From NCBI RefSeq assembly GCF_003610255.1, contig NZ_RAPS01000001.1, positions 2,418,001-2,482,000 of the forward strand: DNA of 64,000 nt, given 5' to 3'. The notes below the pieces were generated by a model, which worked only from the letters and a program-made list of their open reading frames with translations, had not been told where the DNA came from and did not search any database. Every line of letters starts with the position of its first letter. Positions within the stretch are counted from its first letter, which is position 1. Made by a program: the position numbers and the translations under genes. Of the stretch, positions 43,831-52,573 are shown one piece after another. The stretch is from Streptomyces sp. TLI_171. Lineage in GTDB: Bacteria; Actinomycetota; Actinomycetes; Streptomycetales; Streptomycetaceae.

Positions 43831-45417
43831 TCAGATGTGCACGGCCGGGCCGGCGTCGTTCGCTCCGCGCCGGGTGAGCAGGCCGAGGCCGGCCGCCGCC
43901 GCGGCGACGATCGCGGCGACCACGAAGGCCACGCTCATGCCGCTCACGAAGGAGGAGTGGACCGCGTCGGCCATGCCCTGCACGAGGTTTGCCGGGGTGT
44001 CGGCCGGGGCCGGCGGGGCGATGCCCAGCTGGGCGGCCTGCTTGAGCTGCTCGCCCTGCTCGCCGGTGGGGAACGGAACCCCGGTGGCGGCCCACTTGTC
44101 GGGCAGCGTGCTGGTGACCTTGGAGGCCATCACCGCGCCGAGGACGGCGGTGCCCAGGCTGCCGCCGACCTGCATCGCGGCCTGCTGCAGGCCGCCGGCC
44201 ACGCCGGACAGCTCCAGCGGGGCGTTGCCGACGATGACCTCGGTGGCGCCGACCATGACGGGGCTCAGGCCGAGGCCCATCAGGACGAACCAGAGGGCCA
44301 TCACGCCGTTGCCGGAGTGGATGTCCAGGGTGGACATGCCGAGCATGGCGGCGGTGGTGAAGAGCATGCCGCCGACGATCGGGATGCGCGGGCCGACCTT
44401 GCCGATCAGGAAGCCGGCCAGCGGGGCGCCGACGATCATCATGCCCGTCATCGGGAGCAGGTGGACGCCGGCGTCGACCGGGGCCATGCCGTGCACGTTC
44501 TGCAGGTAGAAGGTGACGAAGAAGATGCCGCCGAAGAACGCGAAGGCCATCAGCACCATCAGCAGGGTGCCGGCCGAGAGCGGCACCGAGCGGAACAGCG
44601 CGAGCGGGATCAGCGGTTCCTTGGCGTAGTTCTGCCAGACCGCGAAGACCACCAGGGCGAGCACCGCGCCGCCCAGGAAGAGCAGGGTGGCGGGGTCGCC
44701 CCAGCCCCAGCCAGGGGCCTTGATGATGCCCCAGACCAGCATGAACATCGCGCCGGAGAGCAGCACGATGCCGGGGACGTCGAAGGACTTGGCGGCCTTC
44801 TCGGCGCGCACGTCCTTGAGGATCAGCAGTCCGAGGACCAGCGCGATGATGCCGACCGGGACGTTGATGAAGAACACCGACTCCCAGTTGACGTGCTCGA
44901 CCAGCAGGCCGCCGACGATCGGGCCGGCCGCGGTGGAGGCGCCGATGACGCCGCCCCAGATGCCGATCGCCATGTTGAGCTTGTCGGCGGGGAACGCCCC
45001 GCGGAGCAGGCCGAGCGCGGCGGGCTGGAGCAGGGCGCCGAACAGGCCCTGCAGCACCCGGAAGAAGATCACCTGCTGGATCGAGCCGGCGAAGCCGATC
45101 GCGGCGGAGGTGGCGGCGAAGCCGACCGCGCCGACCAGGAAGGTGTTGCGGTGGCCGAACCGGTCACCGATCTTGCCGGCGGTGATCAGGAAGACCGCGA
45201 GGGCCAGCAGGTAACCGCTGGTCACCCACTGGATGTCGGCGGGCGAGGCCTTCAGGTCGGTCTGGATGGCCGGGTTGGCGATGGCGACGACGGTGCCGTC
45301 GAGGGCCACCATCATCACGCCGACGGCGACCGTGAGCAGGGTCAGCCAGGGGTGTCCCCGCAGCTTTCCCCCCGCGGCCGGAGCCGCCTCCTTGTCGAGT
45401 ACTACGGACTGGCTCAT
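43831..45417 (-). CDS. DHA2-family MFS multidrug exporter
   Basis: A 528-residue transporter with about 14 TM helices. TM1 carries MMVALDGTVVAIANPAIQ (motif D1 LDxTVVNVALP). WVTSGYLLALAVFLITAGKIGDRFGHR gives motif A. Motif C-like LGLLRGAFPA and GPIVGGLLVEH follow. The ATG at 45417 was chosen because GGGGAAG precedes it. The divergent gene is a TetR repressor, with a 17-bp palindrome between them. It is an antibiotic or metabolite exporter; the substrate is unknown. Confidence 0.92.
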   Translation of the reverse strand: MSQSVVLDKEAAPAAGGKLRGHPWLTLLTVAVGVMMVALDGTVVAIANPAIQTDLKASPADIQWVTSGYLLALAVFLITAGKIGDRFGHRNTFLVGAVGFAATSAAIGFAGSIQQVIFFRVLQGLFGALLQPAALGLLRGAFPADKLNMAIGIWGGVIGASTAAGPIVGGLLVEHVNWESVFFINVPVGIIALVLGLLILKDVRAEKAAKSFDVPGIVLLSGAMFMLVWGIIKAPGWGWGDPATLLFLGGAVLALVVFAVWQNYAKEPLIPLALFRSVPLSAGTLLMVLMAFAFFGGIFFVTFYLQNVHGMAPVDAGVHLLPMTGMMIVGAPLAGFLIGKVGPRIPIVGGMLFTTAAMLGMSTLDIHSGNGVMALWFVLMGLGLSPVMVGATEVIVGNAPLELSGVAGGLQQAAMQVGGSLGTAVLGAVMASKVTSTLPDKWAATGVPFPTGEQGEQLKQAAQLGIAPPAPADTPANLVQGMADAVHSSFVSGMSVAFVVAAIVAAAAAGLGLLTRRGANDAGPAVHI

Positions 45418-45537
45418 GGCTCGGGACTTCCCCGTTCGTGTGGTGTGGCGGGAGCGCTGCGACGGACCGGCGGCACCCGGGCCCTCGCCCGTCCCCACGA
45501 GCTCCAGAACGACCGGGCACCGCCATCCGGGAACATT

Positions 45538-45554
45538 ATGTCAGCCACTGACAT
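45538..45554. promoter_or_regulatory. TetR operator between exporter and repressor
   Basis: Perfect 7-bp arms ATGTCAG-CCA-CTGACAT. A related inverted repeat GTGAC-N4-GTCAC lies at 45565-45578. Confidence 0.65.
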
Positions 45555-45564
45555 TCGACAAACG

Positions 45565-45578
45565 GTGACTCGTGTCAC
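45565..45578. promoter_or_regulatory. Second GTGAC-N4-GTCAC inverted repeat
   Basis: GTGAC-TCGT-GTCAC, 39 bases before the TetR ATG. It shares TGAC/GTCA half-sites with the palindrome at 45538-45554. Confidence 0.5.
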
Positions 45579-45616
45579 TTGATGCCATGTGGCAGGACCG
45601 GCGGTATCGTTGGCCC

Positions 45617-46282
45617 ATGGCCACCCCCACCACCGCCGCCGACCCGCAGTCCGTCGGCCTGCGCGAACGCAAGAAGCGGCGCACCCGGGACGCCCTGGTC
45701 GGCGCCGCCCACCGGCTGTTCCTCTGCCACGGCTACGGGCGGACGACGGTGGACGAGATCGCGTCCGAGGTGGAGGTCTCCCAGCGCACCTTCTTCCGGT
45801 ACTTCGCCAACAAGGAGGAGGTCGCCCTCGCCGTGCTGGCCGAGGCCGAGGAGGCGTTCCTGGACTGCCTGCGGGCCCGCCCGGCCGGGGAGAACCCGCT
45901 GGAGGCGATGCGCGGCGCGGTCCGCGAGGTGTGGCAGGCGATCGACCAGGAGCGGGGCGCCCAGCGCGGCTCCACCACCGCCGCCCTGGAGCTGTTCGAG
46001 CTGATCGAGTCCACCCCGACGCTGCTCGCCGCCCACCTGCGGCACTCCATCCAGCAGGAGGTCGAGGTGGCCCGGATCCTCGCCGACCGCGAGGGCCTCG
46101 ACCCGGAGGTCGACCTGCGCCCCCGCCTGCTGGCCGCCGTGTTCGGCACCGTGGTGCGGATCTCCCACCTGTCGTACGCGGCCGAGCCGGACGCGCACAC
46201 CCAGGGCATGGACGGCATGCTCGCCCTGATAGAGCGTCACTTCGACCAGCTCGGACCGGCGTTGGCGGGTTCCTGGCGCTGA
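45617..46282 (+). CDS. TetR family repressor of the adjacent MFS exporter
   Basis: A 221-residue protein. The N-terminal HTH (about 20-66) reads RERKKRRTRDALVGAAHRLF, then VDEIASEVEVSQRTFFRYFANKEE. The C-terminal helical domain is consistent with TetR. The ATG at 45617 was preferred because the preceding 15 residues lie in a frame without a ribosome site. It is divergent from the exporter over 199 bp containing two TGAC-type palindromes; autorepression and exporter control are expected. Confidence 0.9.
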   Translation: MATPTTAADPQSVGLRERKKRRTRDALVGAAHRLFLCHGYGRTTVDEIASEVEVSQRTFFRYFANKEEVALAVLAEAEEAFLDCLRARPAGENPLEAMRGAVREVWQAIDQERGAQRGSTTAALELFELIESTPTLLAAHLRHSIQQEVEVARILADREGLDPEVDLRPRLLAAVFGTVVRISHLSYAAEPDAHTQGMDGMLALIERHFDQLGPALAGSWR

Positions 46283-46287
46283 CCGGC

Positions 46288-46306
46288 CCCGGGTAGTACC
46301 CGGGTA
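46288..46306. promoter_or_regulatory. Palindrome upstream of the NarL-type two-component operon
   Basis: CCCGGGTA-G-TACCCGGG (46288-46304), which includes the core TACCCGGGTA (46297-46306). It lies 24 bases before the kinase ATG. A related TACC-N5-GGTA occurs at 48348-48360 before the DUF1023 gene. Confidence 0.55.
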
Positions 46307-46330
46307 TCACCCGGGGCGCGCTACCGGAGT

Positions 46331-47659
46331 ATGAGGACACCGGGACGACCCCGCTCTACCCTCGGCCCGGTGAGCACCTGGAACGAGTTTCTCCGCGCCC
46401 TGTCCGAGCCCGTCCCGGACCGCCGGCCGCCGCTGTCCACCGCCCGCAGGCGGTGGGTCCGGGCGGTGCCGTACGGGGTGGTGCTGGCCATGGTCGGCTC
46501 GCTGCTGCCCACCGGCATCGTCGGGCTCACCGAGTACTACGGCGTGAACCCCTCGCTGGCCACCGCGCTCGCCGTGGTGCAGGCCGGGGCGCTGGGGCTG
46601 GCGCTGACCCGGCCGCTGGCGGCCTGGCAGCTGGTCGCGCCGTCCGTGGTGGTCGGTGCGATCGCCACCCACGGGGCCGCCGCCGAGCAGCCCTGGCCGT
46701 GGCCGGTCACCACGCTGCTGTCGTACCTGTTCCTGATGGTCCTGCTCGCGGTCCGCGAGCGCGGCCGCACCCTGCTCGCCGTCTGGACGGTCACCTTCCT
46801 CGGCTGCAGCCTCGCCTGGACCGTCTTCAACGAGAACTTCGACGGCTCCTCGGTGGTCGCCTGCGCGGTGTCCGGGGCGGTGCTGCTGCTCGGCTGGAGC
46901 CTGCGCGGGCGCGGCGAGGCCCAGCGGCGGCTCGCCGAACAGGAGCAGATCTCCGAGACCGAGCGCGCCGGACGCACCCTGCTGGAGGAACGCGCGCGGA
47001 TCGCCCGCGAGTTGCACGACGTGGTCGCCCACCACATGTCGGTGATCGCCGTCCAGGCCGACAGCGCCCCCTACCGGATCGAGGGCCTGCCCGCGGCCGC
47101 CGTCGACGAGTTCGGCCAGATCGCCACCGCCGCCCGCGGCTCGCTCGCCGAGATGCGCCGCCTGCTCGGCGTGCTGCGGACCGCCGGCACCGGCGCCGAC
47201 AAGACCCCCCAGCCCGGCCTCGCCGACCTGCCGGGACTCCTCGCCACGGTGGCCCAGGCCGGGGTGCGCGCCGAACTCGCCGTCGACGACGGCGTCCACG
47301 CCCTCGACCCGGTGCCCGAGGCGGTCGGCCTGTCCGCGTACCGGATCGTCCAGGAGGCCCTCGCCAACGTGGTCCGGCACGCGCCCGGCGCCGCCGCCGA
47401 GGTCCGGATCACCGCCGCCGACGGCGCGCTCACCGTGCTGGTCGACAACGCCCCGCCGCCCGGCGCGGCCCCCGCCGTCGAGACCTCCGGCTCCACCGGG
47501 CAGGGCCTGGTCGGAATGCGCGAGCGCGTCCGGCTGCTGGCTGGCACCCTGGACACCGGCCCGACCACCGGCGGCGGCTACCGGGTGACCGCCGTCCTGC
47601 CGCTCGACGTCCGGGCGGCCGGGCCCGCTGACGCCGCCTCAGGGGAGACCACCGAATGA
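46331..47659 (+). CDS. NarL-family sensor histidine kinase
   Basis: A 442-residue HisKA_3 kinase. The N-terminal half has four or five TM helices (WVRAVPYGVVLAMVGSLL onward to about 195). The dimerisation/phosphoacceptor segment RIARELHDVVAHHMSVI has His229, followed by the HATPase region with YRIVQEALANVVRHA and GQGLVGMRERV. The ATG at 46331 is preceded closely by GGAG; a GTG at 46370 is an alternative start. The stop overlaps the response regulator start (ATGA). No dedicated extracellular sensor domain is seen, so it likely senses through the membrane. Confidence 0.93.
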   Translation: MRTPGRPRSTLGPVSTWNEFLRALSEPVPDRRPPLSTARRRWVRAVPYGVVLAMVGSLLPTGIVGLTEYYGVNPSLATALAVVQAGALGLALTRPLAAWQLVAPSVVVGAIATHGAAAEQPWPWPVTTLLSYLFLMVLLAVRERGRTLLAVWTVTFLGCSLAWTVFNENFDGSSVVACAVSGAVLLLGWSLRGRGEAQRRLAEQEQISETERAGRTLLEERARIARELHDVVAHHMSVIAVQADSAPYRIEGLPAAAVDEFGQIATAARGSLAEMRRLLGVLRTAGTGADKTPQPGLADLPGLLATVAQAGVRAELAVDDGVHALDPVPEAVGLSAYRIVQEALANVVRHAPGAAAEVRITAADGALTVLVDNAPPPGAAPAVETSGSTGQGLVGMRERVRLLAGTLDTGPTTGGGYRVTAVLPLDVRAAGPADAASGETTE

Positions 47660-48333
47660 CCATCCGCGTCCTCATCGTCGACGACCAGGCGATGGTCCGC
47701 GCCGGATTCGCCGCCCTGCTGAACGCCCAGAGCGACATCGACGTGGTCGGCGACGCGCCCGACGGGCGGCAGGCCCTGGAGGTCAGCGGACGCACCCACC
47801 CCGACGTGGTCCTGATGGACGTCCGGATGCCCGAGATGGACGGCCTGGAAGCCGCCCGCCGCCTCCTCGACCCCCCGCCGGGGGTGGTGCACCGCCCGCG
47901 CGTCCTGATGCTCACCACCTTCGACGTCGACGACTACGTGTACGAGGCCCTGCGGGCCGGCGCGTCCGGCTTCCTGCTCAAGGACGCGCCGCCCGCCGAC
48001 CTGATCGCCGCCGTCCGCGTCGTCGCCGCCGGCGACGCGCTGCTCGCGCCGTCCGTCACCCGTCGGCTGATCGCCGACTTCGCCAGGAACCGGCCCGCGC
48101 CGCGCCGCGACCCGCGCCTGCGCCTCAACGGGCTCACCCCCCGCGAGACCGAGGTCCTCGAACTCATCGCCCGCGGCCTCTCCAACCAGGAGATCGCCGC
48201 CCACCTGGTCCTCGCCGAACAGACCGTCAAGACCCACATCGGCCGGATCCTCGCCAAGCTCGACCTCCGCGACCGCGCCCAGGCCGTGGTCCTCGCCTAC
48301 GAGAGCGGCCTGGTCCAGCCCGGAACGGCCTAG
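47656..48333 (+). CDS. NarL/FixJ-family response regulator
   Basis: A 225-residue regulator. The receiver has acidic Asp9-Asp10, phosphoacceptor Asp55 in VVLMDVRMP and Lys in FLLKDAPP. A LuxR-type HTH lies at about 155-220 (LTPRETEVLELIARGLSNQEIAAHL, VKTHIGRILAKL). It is translationally coupled to the kinase. TACC-GGTA-type palindromes before both its operon and the following DUF1023 gene suggest it controls both. The family call is firm, the targets inferred. Confidence 0.95.
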   Translation: MTIRVLIVDDQAMVRAGFAALLNAQSDIDVVGDAPDGRQALEVSGRTHPDVVLMDVRMPEMDGLEAARRLLDPPPGVVHRPRVLMLTTFDVDDYVYEALRAGASGFLLKDAPPADLIAAVRVVAAGDALLAPSVTRRLIADFARNRPAPRRDPRLRLNGLTPRETEVLELIARGLSNQEIAAHLVLAEQTVKTHIGRILAKLDLRDRAQAVVLAYESGLVQPGTA

Positions 48334-48347
48334 GGAGCGCCCCCGGC

Positions 48348-48360
48348 TACCGCCGGGGTA
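48348..48360. promoter_or_regulatory. TACC-N5-GGTA motif upstream of the DUF1023 operon
   Basis: Located 89 bases before the DUF1023 ATG and 15 past the regulator stop; related to TACCCGGGTA at 46297. Both are followed by GTATGA-type sequence. Candidate binding site of the adjacent NarL-type regulator. Confidence 0.45.
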
Positions 48361-48448
48361 TGACCTCCGGCTTGGCTCTGCGGGGTGACGCTCCGCCCGG
48401 TGTCGGGTTCCTACCTTCCTCCTCGTTGCCGAACGAGAGGAGGAGCCG

Positions 48449-49564
48449 ATGCTGTCGCGTCTGCGTCGGGGGACGGCCGTCGCCGGGTTGGTGCTGGTGG
48501 CGGTGCTGGGAGTGGGGTCGTGGGCGTCGGCGGAGGGTCCGACGCCGCTGACGGGGCCGCCGGGGGTCGCGGCGTGGGACGCGGACACCACGCTGGGGGT
48601 GCGGCTGCCGGAACCGGCGACGTCCTCGCCGGCGGAGGTGGCCGCGTTCTTCGACACCCTGCCGCTCGCCCAGCGGGACGCCCTCGCGGTGCGCCACCCG
48701 CAGGTGGTCGGCAACCTGGACGGCGCGCCGGTCGCGCTGCGGCTGCGGGCCAACGCGCTGGCCGTCGAGGAGGAGCGGGCGAAGGAGCAGTCCCGCGCCG
48801 AGGACCCGTCCCGTTCGGAGGGCGAACGTGCGGCGGCCGCCGCGAAGGCCTCCCGGTACGCCGGCCTGAGCGGTCGTCAGCTGCTCGCCTTCGACCCGCG
48901 CGGCCGGGGCCAGGTCGCCGAGGTGTTCGGGGACCTCGCGCACGACGGCCGGACGGCCGTGCTGGTGCCCGGGGCGGACGTCGACCTGACGACCTACGAC
49001 CGCGGCTCCGCCGACGGCTACGACACCCTCGCCGGGATGGCGCGTTCGCTGCGCGCCGCGAGCGGTGACCGGGTGGCGGTGGTGGCGTGGGCCGGATACC
49101 CGACGCCGCGCGGGTTCGGGGTGGACGTGGCCCGCGAGGAACTGGCCGATGCGGGGGCGGAGCGGCTGGACCGGCTGGTGGCGGGCCTGGCGCCGGTGAC
49201 CGGTCCGGTGGCGCTGTTCTGCCACAGCTACGGGTCGGTGGTGTGCGGGCGGTCCGAGCCGGATCCGCGGCTGGTCTCGCAGCTGGTGGTGCTGGCCTCG
49301 CCGGGGATGGGCCTGGAGCGGGCCGAGCAGGTGGCCGTCCCGGTGTGGGCGGTGCGGCGCAACGCGGAGGACTGGATCTCCGAGGTGCCGAACGTCTCGC
49401 TGTTCGGGTTCGGGCACGGCGCCGACCCGACGGCCGCCGAGTTCCACGCCCGGCTGCTGCCGTCCGCCGGGTCGCACGGTCACAGCGGCTACTTCGCGCC
49501 GGGTTCGGCCTCGCTGGCGGCGTTCGCCGCGCTCGCCCTGACCGGCTCCCCCTCCGCTTCCTGA
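48449..49564 (+). CDS. Secreted DUF1023 alpha/beta hydrolase
   Basis: A 371-residue exported protein. The signal peptide spans residues 1-28 (LRRGTAVAGLVLVAVLGVGSWASAEG). The DUF1023 domain has VVGNLDGAPVALRLRAN (about 92-108), LLAFDPRGRGQVAEVFGDL, a nucleophile Ser260 in FCHSYGSVVCG and GFGHGADPT near the C-terminus. GAGGAGGAG precedes the ATG. It is first in a run with an acyltransferase (24 bases on). A similar gene lies at 51334. It is likely an extracytoplasmic esterase; the substrate is unknown. Confidence 0.9.
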   Translation: MLSRLRRGTAVAGLVLVAVLGVGSWASAEGPTPLTGPPGVAAWDADTTLGVRLPEPATSSPAEVAAFFDTLPLAQRDALAVRHPQVVGNLDGAPVALRLRANALAVEEERAKEQSRAEDPSRSEGERAAAAAKASRYAGLSGRQLLAFDPRGRGQVAEVFGDLAHDGRTAVLVPGADVDLTTYDRGSADGYDTLAGMARSLRAASGDRVAVVAWAGYPTPRGFGVDVAREELADAGAERLDRLVAGLAPVTGPVALFCHSYGSVVCGRSEPDPRLVSQLVVLASPGMGLERAEQVAVPVWAVRRNAEDWISEVPNVSLFGFGHGADPTAAEFHARLLPSAGSHGHSGYFAPGSASLAAFAALALTGSPSAS

Positions 49565-49588
49565 CGCCCCCTCGACGAGGAGATCCCC

Positions 49589-50800
49589 GTGCTGACCATG
49601 ACCGCGCTCCGCCGTACCGCCGCCACCGTCGACGCCAGGACCCCCGCCGCCCGCGACCGCGCCCTGGACGGGCTGCGCGCCCTCGCGCTGCTCTCGGTGC
49701 CCGTCGGGCACTGGCTGCTGGGCGGCTTCACCGCCACCGGCGGGGTGCTGCACAACGCCAGCCCGCTGGGGGCGCTGCCGTTCATGGCGCCGCTGAGCTG
49801 GGTGCTGCAGATGCTGGGGGTGTTCTTCCTGGTCGGCGGGCGGGCGTCCGCGCTGTCGTGGAAACGGGCGGCGGAACGGGGCGTGGGCGCCGGGGAGTGG
49901 CTGCGCGGCCGGGTGCTGCGGCTGGTGCGGCCGGTGCTGGGGGTGGCCGCGGTGTGGGCGGCGCTGGTCCCGCTGCTGCGCGGGCTGGGCGTGCCGGCCG
50001 GCACGGTGCGCACCGGGGCGGTGCTGATGGTGCAGCCGCTCTGGTACATCGCGATGTACCTGGTGCTGACGGCGCTCACCCCGCTGTGCGTCAGGTTCGG
50101 CGCGCGGCTGGGCGGTTGGGCCTCGGCGGTGCTGCTGGCGGCGGTCGCGGCGGTGGACCTGCTGCGGTACGGGCCGTGGGGCGCGGCGATGCCGGGGTGG
50201 CTGAGCCTGCTGAACCTGCTGCCGGGCTGGCTGTTCGCCTACCAGTTGGGGGTGGACTGGGCGCACGGCCGGATCTCCCGGACGGGGGCGAAGCTGGTGG
50301 CGTTCGGCGGGGCTGCCCTGTTCGCGGTGCTGCTGCTGGTGTTCCACTACCCGGCGAGCATGGTCGGCGTGCCGGGGGCGGCCCGCACCAACTCGCACCC
50401 GCCGTCCCTGCTGGTGCTGGCGCTGGCCTCGGTGCAGGGCGGGGCGGCGATGCTGCTGAAGGACCGGCTGGGCCGGCTGCTGCGCCGTCCGCTGCTGTGG
50501 CTGCCGGTGGTGGTGGTCAACCTGGGCGCGATGACGATCTTCTGCTGGCACCAGAGCGCGATGTTCCTGACCGCGCTGGCGGCGTCGCACCTGGGCGCGG
50601 TGCCCGGTCTGACCGCCGCCCCCGACTCCGGCCCGTGGGCGCTGGCCCGGCTGGCCTGGCTGCCGGTGTTCGGCGCGGTGCTGGCGCTGATCGGCCGCTG
50701 GGCTCGGCGCTTCGACGGGCCGTGGCCCTCGCGCACCTGGCGGGCGGTGGCGGCCGCGGGGGCGGCGCTGTTCGCGGTGTACGCGCTCGGCGCGGTGTGA
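49589..50800 (+). CDS. Acyltransferase family 3 membrane protein
   Basis: A 403-residue polytopic protein. It begins with RALDGLRALALLSVPVGHW, the AT3 signature with His near the first helix, and has about 10 TM segments. LGVFFLVGGRASALSW, LVQPLWYIAMYLVLTAL (in the form VQPLWYIAMY) and TIFCWHQSAMF are typical of OafA/WecH-type acetyltransferases. It starts at GTG with AGGAG 6 bases upstream, directly behind the DUF1023 gene. It could add acetyl groups to a cell-surface glycan, with the neighbouring DUF1023 hydrolases as a possible counterpart. That pairing is inference. Confidence 0.88.
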   Translation: MLTMTALRRTAATVDARTPAARDRALDGLRALALLSVPVGHWLLGGFTATGGVLHNASPLGALPFMAPLSWVLQMLGVFFLVGGRASALSWKRAAERGVGAGEWLRGRVLRLVRPVLGVAAVWAALVPLLRGLGVPAGTVRTGAVLMVQPLWYIAMYLVLTALTPLCVRFGARLGGWASAVLLAAVAAVDLLRYGPWGAAMPGWLSLLNLLPGWLFAYQLGVDWAHGRISRTGAKLVAFGGAALFAVLLLVFHYPASMVGVPGAARTNSHPPSLLVLALASVQGGAAMLLKDRLGRLLRRPLLWLPVVVVNLGAMTIFCWHQSAMFLTALAASHLGAVPGLTAAPDSGPWALARLAWLPVFGAVLALIGRWARRFDGPWPSRTWRAVAAAGAALFAVYALGAV

Positions 50801-50853
50801 CCCCGGGCCTGACGGTCCGTCGGATGTCGGCGCGGACCCGTACGCTGACGGCC

Positions 50854-51189
50854 ATGGCGACCTTCGACGAGCTGAGCGCACTGGCCCTGGCGCTGCCTCG
50901 GGCCCACCGGGAGATCACTTGGGAGCAGGTGACCTTCCGGGTGGGCCGGAAGATCTTCGCGATGGGCGCCCCGGAGTCCGGGGCGGCGTCGGTGAAGGCC
51001 CGGCCGGAGGAGCAGGCCGAGCTGATCGCCGCCGCGCCGGAGGTGTTCGCGGTGGCCCCCTACACCGGCCGGTTCGGCTGGGTGCGGGTGCAGTTGGCGG
51101 GCGTCGAGACCGAGGAACTGCGCGAACTGCTCACCGAGGCGTGGCGCTCGGTCGCGCCGAAGAAGGTGCTGAAGGAGTACGGCGAGTAG
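50854..51189 (+). CDS. MmcQ/YjbR family DNA-binding-like protein
   Basis: A 111-residue protein: MATFDELSALALALPRAHREITWEQVTFRVGRKIFAM in parts, SVKARPEEQAELI, and GRFGWVRVQLAG...EELRELLTEAWRSVAPKK. This is the YjbR/CyaY-like fold, often annotated as putative DNA-binding; its function is unproven. The ATG lies 53 bases after the acyltransferase stop. It could be part of the same transcript. Confidence 0.9.
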   Translation: MATFDELSALALALPRAHREITWEQVTFRVGRKIFAMGAPESGAASVKARPEEQAELIAAAPEVFAVAPYTGRFGWVRVQLAGVETEELRELLTEAWRSVAPKKVLKEYGE

Positions 51190-51333
51190 CGTCCGGGGGA
51201 ATGTGACGGGGAACACAGTTTGCTCCCTGCCTCCGGGGTCGGCCGCCCTCTACTCTGGCTGACTAGTAGTTGGCAGTCACAGCACCGTCGGGCCCGTCCC
51301 GCCGCGATGTACCGGCCCGAGGGAGTGGACGCG

Positions 51334-52566
51334 ATGCACCGCAGGCGGATCAAGCGGATCCTCGTCGTGGACGCCCGGCGCCGCAGGCGGATCAAGCGCC
51401 TCATGATCAGCGTGTTCGCCGGCGCCGCCGTCCTGGTGGACGCCGGCGCCGCGGCCGCCCAGGCCGCCGCCTCCAACGAGCAGTTGGCGATCACCACCCC
51501 GCCCGCCGGCAGCGCCGCCTGGGTGCTGGACGAGTCCTTCGGCCGCGAGCTGCCCGACCCGGCCACCGCCGACCCGGCCGCCGTCGCCGCCTTCTTCGCC
51601 TCGCTGACCCCCGCCGAGCTGGACCGGCTGATCGCCGAATACCCGCTGGTGGTGGGCAACTTGGACGGCGCGCCGCTGGCTGCCCGGTACCGCGCCAACC
51701 GGGTGGCGATCACCGCCGAGCGGGACCGCGCCCGGCAGCGCGGCCAGGACCTCACGCTGGACGCCACCGCCCGCGCGCTCGCCACCTCCCGCGCCAACGA
51801 CTCGGAGCGGCTGCTCGCCGACGGCCGGCAGATCCTCGCCTTCGACCCGCGCGGCCGCGGCCTGGTCACCGAGGTGTGGGGCGACCTGGCGACCGCCCAG
51901 CGGGTCGCCGTCCTGGTGCCCGGCTCGGACGCCGACCTCGGCCACTTCGACCAGACCGCCGAGCCGCTGCGCTCCCCCGCCGGCATGGCCCGCGCCCTGT
52001 ACGCCGAGGAGCACGCGCAGTCCCCCGGCACCCGCACCGCGGTGATCGCCTGGACCGGCTACGTCACCCCGCAGGGCCTCGGCCCGGACGCCGTCACCTC
52101 CCGCCTCGCCGAGGCCGCCGCCCCGCGGCTGGAGCGGCTGCTCGGCGGGCTGAAGCAGACCACCCGCCCCGACGCGCCGCCCGCGCTGCTGTGCCACTCG
52201 TACGGGTCGGTGGTGTGCGGCACCGCCGCCCCGACGGTGCACGGGGCGCAGGCCACCGACCTGGTGGCGTTCGGCAGCCCCGGGATGGGCGTCGAGTCGG
52301 CCGCCGAGCTCGGCACCGGCGTCCAGGTGTGGGCGGCCCGCAACGCCGGCGACTGGATCGGCAACGTCCCCTACCTGGAGGTCGGCGGCCTCGGGCACGG
52401 CGCCGACCCGACCACCCACGCGTTCGGCGCGATGTCGATCTCCTCGCTGGGCGCCAACGGCCACAACGGCTACCTGGCCGAGGGAACCGCCAGCCGGCAC
52501 AACTTCGCCGCCATCGCGCTCGGCCACTACGGGGACGTCAGCGGCCCCTCGGAGAGCCAGGGCTGA
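51334..52566 (+). CDS. Secreted DUF1023 alpha/beta hydrolase, second copy
   Basis: A 410-residue paralogue of the gene at 48449, sharing YPLVVGNLDGAPLAARYRANR, ILAFDPRGRGLVTEVWGDL, Ser289 in LCHSYGSVVCG and GGLGHGADPT. The N-terminus MHRRRIKRILVVDARRRRRIKRLM is very basic and contains a duplicated RRRIKR encoded by an exact 18-bp direct repeat. It is followed by a hydrophobic stretch (ISVFAGAAVLVDAGAAAAQAA), so it is exported or membrane tethered. GAGGGAG lies upstream of the ATG; Met24 (51403) is an alternative start that would drop the basic segment. Confidence 0.88.
   Translation: MHRRRIKRILVVDARRRRRIKRLMISVFAGAAVLVDAGAAAAQAAASNEQLAITTPPAGSAAWVLDESFGRELPDPATADPAAVAAFFASLTPAELDRLIAEYPLVVGNLDGAPLAARYRANRVAITAERDRARQRGQDLTLDATARALATSRANDSERLLADGRQILAFDPRGRGLVTEVWGDLATAQRVAVLVPGSDADLGHFDQTAEPLRSPAGMARALYAEEHAQSPGTRTAVIAWTGYVTPQGLGPDAVTSRLAEAAAPRLERLLGGLKQTTRPDAPPALLCHSYGSVVCGTAAPTVHGAQATDLVAFGSPGMGVESAAELGTGVQVWAARNAGDWIGNVPYLEVGGLGHGADPTTHAFGAMSISSLGANGHNGYLAEGTASRHNFAAIALGHYGDVSGPSESQG
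51339..51398. repeat. 18-bp direct repeat in the second DUF1023 gene
   Basis: CCGCAGGCGGATCAAGCG at 51339-51356 and again at 51381-51398, in phase (42-bp period), encoding RRRIKR twice. Confidence 0.9.
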
Positions 52567-52573
52567 CCGCCCG

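Noticed and set aside
43697..44509. Plus-strand open frame opposite the MFS exporter
   Set aside because: It is antisense to a transporter with full motifs, and its composition is typical of a shadow frame.
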